Positions 45,457-58,470 are shown, counted from the stretch's first letter. The stretch: 64,000 bases of DNA from Chamaelirium japonicum (GCA_947650365.1 OX393557.1:5246464-5310463), one strand, 5' to 3'. Made by a program: numbers and translations. The notes: generated by a model from the letters alone, not told the origin.

Positions 45457-46771
45457 AGCATTTTTTTCTAGAAAACAGAGTTGGTTTAAGGAAAAGATGG
45501 GGTTTGGCTCCGTATTTAGTTGGAGAGGGGTGCTTTGTGTGATGGGTAATGTTGACATAATGTTGTCATGATGGAGTAACAAACCCAGTCGAGATTTGCT
45601 GCGCCAAATGGAGGTTTTTTTTTTTTTTTTTCCGTATGAGCATTTGGGGGTTGTTACTAACTATTTACAGCTTTGGCCTGATTCAGAGACGTGGCATTTG
45701 GAGCTGAATACTTGTTTTGCACATTAAATACATGCTCTTTCACACTACAACGGGCTCCGAAGCAGCTCGCCTCATTTAATGTTTTGCTACACCTCCTCGT
45801 CATATCGAGCAAGCGAGCATAGCTGGTTAGCACCGGACCCCATCTCATCCCGCTGAGTTCAAATTTTCTCCAATGTACCATTCCATTGCAGCTGGTCTTC
45901 AGGCCCCACCGGTGATGCGTGGGCGTGAGCATCGTTGGAGATCCTTCTAAAAAGTGGCTTCCACATTTGTTGAAAAGCCCAAATAGCTCATTAGAGATAT
46001 GGAGAGACCTAGGAGCTCGTTATCTACCAGCATCTCCAATGGGCTCCTATGCCTTTCATATTTCGGTGTTGCAGCGAAACAAACAGGCAATGTGTTTAAA
46101 ACAGCGCTCCAACAGGCACAACTGATATTTTTTTTTATTTTAAATTTCGCCACTGCTCTCGCTATGACTAGCGAACGTAGTAGGGAGGGTTTGAAAGTGG
46201 ACCTTGTGGCTTGAAGAAAACACTATGTGTAGTTTTCTAAAAAGCCCTCGCGAGAGTTTGAAGTGAGATAACCGAACTGGGGAGGATTTGATCTTTTCAA
46301 AAAAAAAAGAGAGAGATATTGAGAAGCCCATTGGGTTGCTCTTCAATCCTCACTTCATACTTTGCCTATGTGTCAAGTAGGAGCTCCATGAATAGCAAAG
46401 GCATCTAGGAGATGCTCTAATGTACTAAACTCATGTGATGAGTGCTATAAAATCTCTCAAATAGGCTCTTGCAATGTCCAACTATTAACATTGTTTTTTC
46501 GTGAGCTTGATTCCGTGTCAAAAAGGGCAGCTACATTTTTATCGTATGCTTTATTGTTCTTAAGGAATGTCTTATCTATTTCCATGCTTGACTCAAATCT
46601 ACCATTCTTTTTATTGAGATCAAGCAATATCTTATGAGTGCTTGACATCATTCGTCGGGATTGTTCGAATGTCAATGAACGCCCCCCTCAATCCCCCCCC
46701 CCCCCATAACTCTACCCCTATTTGTTAATGCATCTTTTCGGAAGGAACATGATGTAAAACTATTTTTTTGT
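45457..46771. other. Intergenic stretch with a degenerate CATCTCC inverted pair
   Basis: AGCATCTCCAATGGGCTCCTATG (about 46029) is loosely inverted at about 46385-46425 (AGGAGATGCTCT). It may be a decayed MITE of the type at 51355. No gene was recognised. Confidence 0.35.
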
Positions 46772-47897
46772 AGGGCTACAACTCGGCCGGGTTGGGGGTC
46801 AACTCAAGTCAAATCCAAGTACTATAATCCTCAACCCAAAACCTAACTCAACCCAACCTTCAACCCAAGTTGCCCAACCCAAGAAAAAGATTTGCAAGCT
46901 CAGGTTGGACTCGAGTTGGCCCACGTTGGTAGGGCGAGTTGTGTTGTGCTGATTCGGGTATACTTATTTTCAATCATTGCATAAAATTTTAGCATTTGAA
47001 GATCAAAAACTGAAAATAGCTTATACTTTGTTAACACTACTAGTAATAATATGAAATATATGCAATATATATATAGAAGCCACAATGTTACCTTCAACAG
47101 TAGGAATCTGTTAGGAAAGGTTATCTTTACCAATGTGAAGTGCAATATATGCAATATATATAGAAACCACAATGCTACATAAGCAATCAAGTAAGAATAT
47201 AGTAATAGTACATATGTAAAATGAAGCCAAAAAACTTCAAAAAAAGATTGATTCTTCATGCACTAGACGGCAAAATGATATTGTATAAGCAAAATGAAGC
47301 CGGGTTGAATCGTCCTCCAGCCGGACTGCATGCGGCCAGGTTGAATCGTACTCCATTCAATTACATAAGGCTGTGATGCACGACAAGCCCACTGACTAGG
47401 GCCGACTGACTGGAGAAGATCCGATCTTGTTTTTTTTTTTTTTCTTAAACGATCCCAAGTCCCAACTCGTTGAAACTGTAAAAGAATGGCTCCATAGTCT
47501 CCACATGGGTATTGTGGGTATTGAAGTACATAGTACAAACCCACATATTTAACATACTTATACATATGAGCACTGGAGTTCGGGTTGGGCCGGGTTGCCC
47601 GACCCCTCAACCCAGGCCCGACCCAAATTCAACTCGGGTTGCATTTTTTCAACCCTAACCCGACCCAATGCCCAAACACACCAGCCCAAACCCATCCAAA
47701 ACTCGGGTTGGGTCGGGTTCAACCCGCCCAAGTTGCAACTCTGTTTTTTATATGTCCTTTTCACCAAATCAAGACCAAAAGAGGATAGACTCGAATCAAG
47801 CCCAAAAGATCGATGCGAGCCCGAGCATAGACAAGGAAAGTAAGTCCCAGCACGGACTTGGGTGGCACGACCTTGATCCAATCCATTTACAGCCCTA
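46772..47897. mobile_element. Possible non-autonomous element with GGGTTGGGTCGGGTT repeats
   Basis: The left part has TAGGGCTACAACTCGGCC and the right part CCGCCCAAGTTGCAACTC (near 47743), with AACCCAACCC/GGGTTGGGT repeats in both orientations. A second terminus, CATTTACAGCCCTA, ends at about 47897. It resembles hAT-type MITEs with TAGGGCTGTA ends, but no target duplication was found. Confidence 0.35.
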
Positions 47898-48249
47898 TCC
47901 GTGCAGTCCAAATCATGATCGAGGTTTGGATTCACCCTCAAACCGGCACAAGAAAGAGGTTTTTCCCAGAATAGCCCCCAACTCTGTCGTATTACTGGAA
48001 ATAGACCCAGTTGCTTTTTGCATTACTTTTTTGACCATTTTTTTTTGTTTCGAATTAAATCACCATCGAGACTTATAAAGGGCTTCACTCCCAATTTCAA
48101 AGAGATTTGACTCTGCTTCACTGATAATCTGTCTCCCTTTTCAATCGCTGACGCTTTAGGAAGAGACGCGTGGTGCATCTCACTTCAATGGCCACGATTG
48201 GACCATGGGATTAATCCTTGAGGGGTGCCAGTACCACGACTGACTGCAG

Positions 48250-49745
48250 TCCACCACCGGTCGTCGTCAACCACCGGCGAGCACCTCCCGCCGACGATGC
48301 CACCCCATCGGCCACCACCCGCCCCCGTCGTCGTCGGCCACCACCCCCCACCGACCACCGGTTGCCCATCGTCGCTGCCCTATCAGCCATAACCCATGGT
48401 GGCCGATGGGGCAGCGTAGGTGGTGACCAACGGCGATGGTAGTGGGTGGTGTCCGATGGGGTGCCGGTCACCGTGAAATGCTATGGCGCACATGGGTCGG
48501 CACATCAATGAAATACTTCGAATAATTTACTGATGTGCCTGTGTGCCGGCAGATTTCACTGATACACCGACACATCATGCGTGCCGATGCATTTCACTGA
48601 TGCATCGACGCATTATGTGCATCGATGAATTTCAATGCCTACGATTGGGCCATGGGATGAATCCAATGGGGATGCCACCATCCCATGTCGTCGTTGTGCT
48701 ATGCCGAACTTGCCGGCCTTCAAATCTCATTTTCATCTCTCATTTCTTCTTTCTTACTTATTGTTTTTACATTACATCCATCCAATCTTCTATTAAAAGC
48801 TACTGATGGTACATGCTTCATTTTATGCTCAACTCTGGACGATCTCATAGAGGATCACCCGAGGATCGCAATGCCTCCGATATCACTGAATTCTGATGAG
48901 AAACGAATAAGATACACCATGTGGAACTTACCTCCAGCTCTCATTTTATTTTGTTGCCTCAGTAGAAGGCGTCAGAGCATTTCACTACGGGCCGCAGTAG
49001 AATGCGCATGAGCATTTCACTATAGGCCGCAGTAGAATGCGCCGGAGCATTTCACTGTGAGGCACAGTAGAATGCGACGGAGTATTTCACTGTGGGTCAC
49101 AGAAGAATGCGTCGTCACCTTTCACTGCAGGCCGCAGTAGAATGCGCATGCGCCTTTTACTGCGGGCCGCAGTAGAATACGTTGTTGCCTTTCACTGTGG
49201 GTAGCAGTAGAATGCGATGGTGCCTTTCTCATTGTGGGCCGTAATAGAATGCACCAACGTATCTTCACTTATGCGCCGGCGCATCTTTAGTGATGCTCCG
49301 ATGCATCGATCTTCACTAATGTGCCCATTGCCATTGACCATCGGCGGGCACCTCTCGCCGATGACGCCACCCAGTCGGCCACTACCGACCGCCATTAGCG
49401 ACGGCCACCGACCACTGGTTGCCCATCACAGTCGCCCTGTCGGCCACCACCCGCGGTGGCTAATGGGGCAGCGAGGATGGTGGGTGGTGGTCGATGTGGC
49501 GTTGGCCATGCCGAACTTGGCTCTGACTCTCATTTTTTTCCATTTCTTTTACTGTTTTTATATTACATCAATCCAATCTTCCATTAAAACCTACCGGAGC
49601 TACTGACTTCATTTTATCCTCGTCTCTAAATGGTCTCATAGAGGATCACCTGAGGATCGCAATGCCTTCAAAATCACTAAATTCTGATAAAAAATAAAGA
49701 AGATACATCGTGCCAAATTTGCCCTCGACTCTCATTTCTATCTCT
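48250..49745 (+). repeat. Internally duplicated repeat around a 35-bp minisatellite
   Basis: Segment 48256-48450 (CACCGGCGAGCACCTCCCGC ..) corresponds to 49330-49490, and 48690-48945 (CCGAACTTGCCGG .. GAGGATCACC .. GAATTCTGAT) corresponds to 49500-49740. The two diverged copies flank a tandem array at 48969-49250. No protein domain was recognised, and CACCACC/GGTGGT composition dominates. Confidence 0.65.
48969..49250 (+). repeat. 35-bp minisatellite, eight units
   Basis: The units follow the pattern GCGxxxGAGCATTTCACTGY then GGGCCGCAGTAGAAT, with variable third to eighth positions. Degenerate related words (GCATTTCACTGATGC) precede it at 48540-48640. Confidence 0.85.
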
Positions 49746-50332
49746 CATTTCTTACCACCTACCACCACCATTGGCCACCGTCCGCTTGTCACCGGCTCAA
49801 CAACAAGGACTTACTAAATATTTTAAGCTATATAAGGTGAAAAATGACATCATCCCAACGATCTCCGGTGACGAGAGGATGTTGAAGCGAGAAAAAATGC
49901 AAAAGCTGTTCAGAAGTGATAATTGGCACGTGTTGAGAGTTAGAAAAGTAATACAAAAAACCAACTGAGAATGATATTGGGGTCCATTCTTGGGAAAACC
50001 TCAAGAAGAAACCCGGCCTTATGTCACATCACCGGAAATTAAACCGGAACGATTCACATCTTCTGTGGGGCGATCCGATATACTGGTTGCCGGTACCGCC
50101 ACCGAAACATTTACGTGGCTTTTACTGTCCTTTTCTTTGGGCCAAGTTGACGTGAAAAGAAGCAGCACGTACATGGGCTCGCTTTTTGGCCCAGCGTCGG
50201 TAACTGATTGGCCTCGGGACTGCAAACACTGGCCACCCAGTTGTCGGGCTGGGTCCGGACCTGCGGTCCACCGTTTGGGTTCGGGTGCGCTGCACTTGGG
50301 GACACGGCGGCACCGCTAGACCCTGTATGGGG

Positions 50333-50468
50333 AGCTCAGATCTCCTCCAGTCCGTCGGCGGACCGGGTGCGCATCACAGCCGCATGCGGTCGGGTGGAGT
50401 GTGATTCACTTCCTGATCACGCGTTGGGCCCACCAACTGGGGAGAAAGGACTGGAGGAGATCTGAACT
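50333..50468. mobile_element. Short foldback MITE
   Basis: The 136-bp stretch has inverted ends AGCTCAGATCTCCTCCAGTC and ACTGGAGGAGATCTGAACT. It is non-coding and no clear target duplication was seen. Confidence 0.65.
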
Positions 50469-51354
50469 CTTATATGTGGGTCCGTTTATTGACACCTACA
50501 GATCCTTATTCCGTGCTGACTCTCAACACCTACCATCAATGGCTGGACATTGATGCCGCCCCCATCACCCTTTATCTCGGCCGTCACCTCCAACCTTTTT
50601 AGTAGCCTTTTTTTTTTTAGATGATACGCTCTGCCGCCCTCCTTCCTCCTTTTTCTCCTTCTGTCTCTTCCTTTATCTTTTTCATGCTAGAATTCTAAGT
50701 CATCGGCCCTCCTCCCCCTTCATTCCTCCTTCTTCTTCTTCCTCCATCTTTCTCGTGCCTAAACCCTAGCTGCTGGCCGATGTCAGTGGCTGCCCGTCGA
50801 AGCTTCCACATTGATAATCTAAAGGGCGATGTGGCGAGAATGGCCGCGGAGTGGTGGGCCCTCTGTTATGGATGACGGCGATGGGCTGGAAGCAAGGGGC
50901 ATTTTGGGGTTATTGCGAGTGCCAAGAGCGCTAAGGAAAATATCATTTATCCCATGCTTTTACCTATTCCTTTAAACATAATGATGTGGCACGACCATAG
51001 TCGTCTGTTGCACCCAGTTCCGATTGGTGAATCGCATTTAGTCCGGACTGGCAGGCAAACGGACTCTATGATTGGATGTCTTGTTATTCAGCTTAAAGAA
51101 ATTGATAAGACTGGACGGGATGAATAGAATTGCTCGTTAAACCATTCAGACATCTCGTGCAGAAGGCGGACACCTCGCCCTTCATTGACAAGGACTTCCT
51201 TCTTGCTTCTTCCTCCTTCCTTAACTCCCTTTCATATGGTTCTCACATCGGCCCAATCGATCAAAGCCCGGCCTATGACACAACGGGCTTGGACTCGATC
51301 TTGTTTGAACTGGTTGGACCCAATGGTGAATTTTTAGGCATTGGGCTAGTCTTA
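50469..51354. other. Intergenic stretch without a recognised gene
   Basis: It contains a single diverged arm of the GCCTGCCGGT foldback family at about 51000-51055 and a C/T-rich block near 50640-50760. An open frame at 51130-51426 has no recognisable domain and overlaps the MITE that follows. Confidence 0.35.
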
Positions 51355-51675
51355 GAGCATCTCCAAGCGACTCCTACCCAACTTCTGCTCCCATCCTCCC
51401 CCCATCTGCCACATAGGATAGGATAGTGGGAAAAAAAAATCCCTCCTCCAATGGACTCTTACCCATCCTACACGGCTGAAAGAAATCAGAACAAAACATC
51501 CTATCACATGGCGGGCCCCACGGATGGGAGGAAACTTCCAGCTCTCAGCTGGTCCAAGCGGTGCCGGCTCCTACCGCCACGTAGGATGGATAGGAGCCGG
51601 TTGGAGCTGAATTCTTCACTACAAGTCAAAGCCACATGAGATGGGAGTTGAAATAGGAGTCGGTTGGAGATGCTC
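51355..51675. mobile_element. MITE with GAGCATCTCCAA termini
   Basis: The ends GAGCATCTCCAAGCGACTCC and GAGTCGGTTGGAGATGCTC are inverted copies. The centre holds a second inverted pair (ATAGGATAGGA/TAGGATGGATAGGAG). This terminus is common among plant MITEs; the superfamily is uncertain because no target duplication is clear. Confidence 0.6.
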
Positions 51676-51743
51676 AGGATTTTCATGGCCCAAAACATCG
51701 GGTCAGGTTCAAGTAGTCGGCCGCAAAGAAGGAGGCCCACCAC

Positions 51744-52325
51744 TAGGGCTGTAGATGGGCCAGGTTTGGATTACGCACCCCAGTCCTGGGCCCGACCTGA
51801 GCCTGTGAGTGTGTGCCCAAACCTGAATCAGCACCAAATTAAATAGTTCGGGCTTGGCCAAAATTCAGCCCGAAACTCTTATGAAGTTCAAATCCAAACC
51901 CGGTCCAAATTAGGCCCGAACGTAATACCTAAATAAACATAAATCTTTTTTTTCCCCTCTTAATCCCATGCCAAAAGAGGGAAATAGCATTGAATGTGAT
52001 CGGTACTTAAATGATATATATATGAAGTAATGCTCAAAAAATCTGGGGTATTAAAATTTGTAAAGTTCTTGCAAAAAACTAAAAAATTGTAAAATAGCTG
52101 TGGGTAAAAATTTATATCATTATGTATAATAAAAACAAAAACAAAATAATTCGGTTTCGGTTCGGATTTTGGACCGGATTTGCAGTTGCCCATGTCAGGC
52201 CCATATAGAATGGGCTTGACTGTTTAAGCCCGGCCAGGCCCGACCCAAATGTCACACAAAGGACACACCCAAATCGGACTTTGCCTAATGGGCCTTGGGC
52301 TACCCCGAGGCCATTTACAGCCCTA
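51744..52325. mobile_element. Possible hAT-type element with TAGGGCTGTA ends
   Basis: The left end TAGGGCTGTAGATGGGCC and right end GGCCATTTACAGCCCTA are inverted copies. GGCCCGACC/GGTCGGGCC-like words recur inside. This terminus is common among plant hAT MITEs. An 8-bp duplication was not found. Confidence 0.5.
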
Positions 52326-52344
52326 CTGCCAATACAGAGCGGGA

Positions 52345-52590
52345 GGAAATATGCCATAGCACTTATTCAAACCCTTGACCAAGGCCACGGGTTGCATGTC
52401 TTACCAACTGAGCTTTCAGTTGGAGACGAAAAAAAGAGTTGATTAATACTTTGGGCTCCGGCAGTAGGCAGGCTTCAAACTGTGGTTTCTCTTGTGCAAT
52501 GGAACTTACAGGCATTGCTCTAACCAGTACATGCATCTCCTCTTCCAAAAAAAAAAACGATACAATTATTTTAGGACCTGATTGTTTCAA
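52345..52590 (-). repeat. Two tRNA-like sequences, possibly SINE heads or tRNA pseudogenes
   Basis: On the minus strand, AAGCTCAGTTGGTAAGACA then GGTCAAGGGTTTGAAT (about 52435-52350), and ACTGGTTAGAGCAATGCC then CACAGTTTGAAGCC (about 52535-52455), each resemble a tRNA A box followed by a B box. Neither folds as an intact tRNA by eye. Confidence 0.4.
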
Positions 52591-52734
52591 ATAACCGACT
52601 CAGTCACAAGTATCATTTACGATTTTGAATCTTCCCTTATGTTGCTCCCTGGTTTTCTCATCAATTTATAAAGATACTAAAGTTTTTTTTAAAAAAAAAC
52701 CATCCCTAACCGTAATAGGGATGTGACAAACCCT

Positions 52735-53705
<971 letters not shown>

Positions 53706-54316
53706 TGTAACATTCATCCCAAATACACAAGATATTGTCCGCTTTGCTCGTGCCCGCACGAGAACTTCCCAAGGGAGTCACCCATCCTATTACTACTCTC
53801 GCCCGAGCATGCTTAATTACGGAGTTCTTTCGAAATCCGTAGCAGCGCACAGTTCTAAAACGTGCCTTCAGCGCACAGTTCTAAAACGTGCCTTCTATAT
53901 TTGAGAGGAAAATTATATAAGCAACACAGAATCTCTTTCTCTCCAGACGATGTTGGGCTACCTCGTGGCCTTGTACACCTTACCTCATCTATCTTGGCAT
54001 CACAGCCTCAGGAGTCTTGGCTCTTGGCTATTGGTCTATTCGATCTTGGTCATCACAATCCACCCCTCTTAAAGGCTACACATCCACGTGTAGGGTTAGA
54101 CAACCCCCCCCCCCCACCCACCCTGTTGCGAGGAAAACTAACTCTAATACCATTTTGTAACATTCGTCCTAAACACACAAGATATTGTCCGCTTTATTCG
54201 TACCCGCACGAGAACTTCCAAGGGGAGTCACCCATCCTAGTACTACTCTCGCCCGAGCACGCTTAACTACAGAGTTCTATCGAAATCCATAGCAGCGCAC
54301 GGTTTTAAAACGCGAG
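53706..54316 (-). mobile_element. Cassandra TRIM with 5S rRNA-like LTRs (fossil)
   Basis: The left LTR is 53706-54057 and the right LTR 54156-54316 (incomplete). In minus orientation the primer binding site TGGTATTAGAGTTAG lies at about 54139-54153 and a purine tract AAGAGGGGTGGAT precedes the left LTR. Both LTRs contain a block that on the minus strand reads AACTCCGTAATTAAGC .. GGGCGAGAGTAGTA .. GGATGGGTGACT, the internal promoter part of plant 5S rRNA; this is the hallmark of Cassandra. There is no coding capacity. The element abuts the copia remnant. Confidence 0.85.
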
Positions 54317-54330
54317 AAGTAGAATCTTTG

Positions 54331-54537
54331 GAAGTAATCCCTGTTATACTTTAAGTGTAAATTGTGTAAACTTACTTTCTTACATGAGGTCTCATTTTGT
54401 ACTAGTAAGATCAGTATCAACCCACAATTTTTTGTAAGTAATCCCTGTCATATTTACTTAAGTGTGAATTGTGTAAACTTACTTTCTTACATGAGGTCTC
54501 ATTTTGTACTAGTAAGATCAGTATCAACCCATGATTT
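54331..54537 (+). repeat. Two-copy tandem repeat, ~103 bp
   Basis: The copies begin AAGTAATCCCTGT at about 54332 and 54435, and share ACTTACTTTCTTACATGAGG and GATCAGTATCAACCCA with few differences. Confidence 0.85.
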
Positions 54538-56245
54538 TTTTTTTCTTCTAAAGGTACCACATGTCTAAAGGCAGCCCGTCAATAATTTGCTTTTCGCTAC
54601 GAGCACTCCAATGCTAAAGGCAACCCCCGATCCTGTAAGCAATGTATACCCTAATTGTGGTATCTCTTGTGAACAGGTTTGCTACTCTCAGATTAAAAAT
54701 GATGAACTTCATCTTTTCCTCATGATGTCCTTCCACTCGAAAAAGAGCTCCATAGAGGTAAGATGGACGAGCATGAGATTTTCTAAGAGCACGCAGGATC
54801 CTCTTGTCCTCTAGCCCTCACCCTTACCAATCAAACTCTTAGCCCCTCTTGGAGAAATCCTTCTCGTGAACTAGTCTCTAGTTGTTGACCATTTGCCCCT
54901 CGAGGAATCTCACTCTTCACGTTTCATACGATCTTCGCCGGTTTCTACTGGCCCTAAGGTTGAATCGCCATCAAACCTAGCCTCTTTGGCAAGTTGGCAC
55001 GCATCACCTGGTTGCTGCCGACCACTCCTAGGTGGATTACCACCCTAATTGCTCATAGATGGACTAACACCTGAAAAAGAGCCTAAAATGTTGGCACGAA
55101 ATACCCCTAGCAAAGTCTCGATCCTCCGCCTTGCGCTTGCGGAAGCAATCTAGGGTTTTCGGATCTCTGACGATCCCAATCGCAGATAAATAAACAAGAA
55201 AACATTCCATAAGTCACAAAGAGATTTGGTCACCATCCTGGAGCAATATGGAATTAGAACGCGTAGGATTACGACCCTCTTCTTCTTCTTCCACACCTCC
55301 ACCGGATCTCAAGGAGATGATCCACTTCTCTTGATCCCCTATCTTCTTCATCTCTCAAACGCAATGACGAAGACCGAAGCAAGACTCAAAAACAACGGTT
55401 GTCAAAACACACTGACCATCTCATTAAAACCCTAGGAAAAAAATCCCTGTTTAAATGGTCACACCCGTGCAAGTAAAACATTCAAACCCGCACGAGTTTC
55501 ACCCTGGGACCCCGATCTGGTGCCCAGGGTGCCAATGACCTGTGGGGCAAAAAACCGCCGCACCAGAATTTTCGCCCTAGGTGCCAGAATTTTGCTTAGG
55601 GCGAAAACCATAACAGAGGCCCCTAACATGGCACCCGTCAGAGACCGTGCGCGACACTGTTGACTCTCAAGGTGCCAGTCGCCTGTTGCGCGCTCCTGGG
55701 TCCGCTGCCGTGTGTGCTATTTCATCCCCAAACCTGAACCAATTCTTCGACATAACACACAAAAGGTCTATGACCTAATGTGACAATGTAGTATGCAACA
55801 ATTTGAATCTAGAACCAAAACAGTAAAGTGCAACAAATCAGCAGAAAATGAAGAGTTGGCTACAACTTTGCACCCTATTGTGAATCCATACATACAATGG
55901 TGGTTCCAACTTATGAGGCGCCACGTCATGCAGCAATCAGGTAATAGAACCATGTTTCAGATTTATTGCAGGTTATCCTACCAATAATCAGTGCAACAAA
56001 ACAACAACAATAGCATGAATCAATCAAAGTAGAAACCAGCAGGTTGACTGGCTTGCGAACGAAACTATGAATGGAGGGTGGCTGTTTGTCAGCATAAATG
56101 ATTTTCCTGCCCAACCGTTAGATTAGATCGTGTGTTTACTGATAACAGTGATACAGTGTTTTTGAGGGTGATATAACTCTGTGCATGCTATGTGAAGTGC
56201 GGGACTGCCACTAATTAATTGAAATATGGTGAAAAATAATATGAA
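54538..56245. other. Intergenic stretch; possible LTR fragment at 55090-55800
   Basis: The text from 55097 (TGTTGGCACGAAATACCCC .. CTTGCGCTTGCGGAAG .. CTAGGGTTTT) has the look of a copia LTR, but no partner, primer site or duplication is present. Nothing else was recognised. Confidence 0.3.
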
Positions 56246-56263
56246 GACAACATGCAGCTTTTC

Positions 56264-56361
56264 TTTTCTTTTTGACAACGGCAGGTGTCCCGAAACCTTT
56301 CGGTCAATGGACCCACTTCAGGAATGTGCTTGGAAGTTTTTCTACGCACTACTCACAGACC
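56264..56361 (-). mobile_element. SINE-like retroposon, second copy of the family
   Basis: It is flanked by a perfect 18-bp direct repeat GACAACATGCAGCTTTTC (56246-56263 and 56362-56379). On the minus strand it carries TGAAGTGGGTCCATTG and CGAAAGGTTTCGGGACACC and ends in an A-rich tail. It shares this core with the insert at 2897-3014. Its short length suggests 5' truncation or a very compact SINE. Confidence 0.8.
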
Positions 56362-56520
56362 GACAACATGCAGCTTTTCAGTAGCATAATGACAAGAGAA
56401 CCATGAATAAGACCTCACGAAGTAAGAAAATGAGAATGAAGGATAGACCTCACAAAGTAAGTTTCAAGGTTCCAGTAATATTGAAATAACTAATGAAGAG
56501 AAAACGAAGAGAAGGAGAAA

Positions 56521-56715
56521 TAATAAGGGCGTTTCTCTGGACTTCCAAGCTTCATTGAGAAAGGCTGGATTTCGAGAGCAATAAATAATAAGGGCGTTTC
56601 TCTGGACTTCCAAGCTTCATTGAGAAAGACTGGATTTCGAGAGCAATAAATAATAAGGGCGTTTCTCTGGACTTCCAAGCTTCATTGAGAAAGGCTGGAT
56701 TTCGAGAGCAATAAG
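56521..56715 (+). repeat. 65-bp tandem repeat, three copies
   Basis: The units start at 56521, 56586 and 56651 with TAATAAGGGCGTTTCTCTGG and are nearly identical (one A/G difference seen), so the amplification is recent. Confidence 0.9.
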
Positions 56716-58273
56716 GTCCTTCAGAGACATCCACCACCAAATTTCAAGAAGATAGGAGGAAATAGAACTTGTGGGCTCCAATAATCTCAGATCCAGATAA
56801 GAGAAGGATCGCAGGGGATGGGGTTAGATTCACGATGAAAAGATAATCTTCACCCACTTGTGATGGTGAACAACAAACGGGGGGAGGGGTTTTCTATGCG
56901 AAAACCGTGGAGTAAGTTTGTTTTGGACACGTCGTAAAATTTGTTTGTCTGATTACCTAAGCCCATTTCAAGTGCCGTTAACCCAAGAAAAACAGTATAA
57001 AATCGTAGCCCTTGGGTACGTCACCAAAGAATACTTTCATGGAACAATATCCATAAACAAAACCATGCAATAAATACAAATCCACTGCATATATTTCACC
57101 AATGTAGTGATGTACATGGAAGATGCATCACTTCATCCAAAGTGGAGCTTGTGACAAAAGAACAGAAACAGTATGTTAAGGATTGTGTTTCCCCCAGTGG
57201 TGCCAATTAAAGGGTGTTATCTAGGAAAAATAAATAAATATCCACAACATATTGTAATTGTCATACATCAAAAACTTAATCATAAAAAATATACATTGTA
57301 GAAGCAATTAAGGAACATAAATACCACCCGAAACATAATCCATTATAAGAACCCAATAGAAAATGCTTTCTAATAAATACACATTATCTCTTAAGGAATA
57401 GATCTTACGAAGCAAGTAACAAATTTCAAGGAACATTGAAAGATCTAATGAAGAGGTGTAGAAGGAGAAGGAACATTAAGAACAGATTCAGACTAGACTT
57501 AGCCCAGTCCCAAGTGATGAGGTCGACACTCCCACGTCCCAACACAAAGGGGAATACCAAAAATAGCAAAGGTCAAAATTCAGAATGTTTTCAAAGTAGA
57601 GTGCAAATTAAAGCGAAAGAGTAGAAAGTCGAAAACCTAGGCTACATAGCTAAAGTAATATTTTTCCTTGACTCCGGTCTAGGAAAAATCCCTAGCCCAC
57701 AGACAGTCTAGGTTGCAACACGTGCTCCTCTGGCAAGCACGTCTGACCGTGAATTACGCTTAGAACCCCTCAGGTAGACTCGCTTGGCCGATGAATCGTG
57801 TGCCCAACCCCCTCAGACAGACTAGCCTGACCGATGAATCGTGCTTACCACCTTAGGCAGGCCCCCGATCAATGATTCGTGCTCAGGCCCATCCCCCACG
57901 GCTGGTTGACACCGCTTGCCGTTCCTGCTGCCCGTCACTGCCTCCCACTGACATGCTTGCTTTCTGGCATGCATTGCAACCCGGCCTGTGGTCTAAAATT
58001 TTTTCCTCGACCCGAGTCCAGGTAATCGCTCCTCTAACTAAAAGGCATTTGGACAACTAATATCCCAAAACAAACACCATGCAATTTTATATCACTTCAC
58101 TTAGTGAAGAGCTTGAGGGAAAACCATAGATTAAAAAGATACTAACACTATGTCAAAGTTGCGCTCCTCCATCAATGGTGCCCAAAAAGACTTTATTAAC
58201 TAGAGAACCAAAAAAATGTATCAATGTTATTTTTGGGTCTGGGCACCATGAATAGACTTCCCTTAGTTGCTGT

Positions 58274-58275
<2 letters not shown>
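56716..58275. other. Intergenic stretch with a loose ~55-bp repeat near 57720-57880
   Basis: Words such as CCTCAGGTAGACTCGCTTGG and GACCGATGAATCGTGC recur three to four times in degenerate form around 57720-57880. No gene was recognised. Confidence 0.4.

Positions 58276-58324
<49 letters not shown>
58276..58324. repeat. (AT)n microsatellite
   Basis: About 49 bases of pure AT repeat immediately precede foldback element A. Confidence 0.95.
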
Positions 58325-58327
<3 letters not shown>

Positions 58328-58470
58328 GCATGCTATGCTGCGGCATACGGTGCGTGCGGCACTGCACCGCAGCCGTCTGATGCACGCGCTGCGTGCATCA
58401 TCACATGCACGCAGCAGTGCATCAGACGGCTACGGTACAGTGCCGCACTTACCGCATGCCGCATTATAGC
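58325..58470. mobile_element. Foldback element A in the TA chain
   Basis: The two arms of about 70 bp share TGCGGCAT, TGCGGCACTG and AGCCGTCTGATGCAC, and are inverted around TGCATCATCACATGCA. Related in style to element D, which shares CCGxxxGATGCAC and GTGCATCxGACGGCT. Confidence 0.75.

Noticed and set aside
45063-45600. Zinc-deficiency response element upstream of ZIP
   Set aside because: No RTGTCGACAY motif was found on reading the 500 bp upstream.
48969-49250. Possible CRISPR-like array
   Set aside because: Units are contiguous 35-bp minisatellite repeats without unique spacers, in a plant nuclear context.
51130-51426. 98-codon frame with a plausible protein-like composition
   Set aside because: No recognisable domain; its 3' part lies in a MITE and no neighbouring exon or promoter supports it.
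52345-52590. Functional tRNA genes on the minus strand
   Set aside because: A- and B-box-like words are present but no intact cloverleaf or anticodon arm could be drawn.
53760-53830. 5S rRNA gene
   Set aside because: Only part of the 5S sequence is present, twice, within LTR-like repeats having a primer binding site; this is the Cassandra signature.
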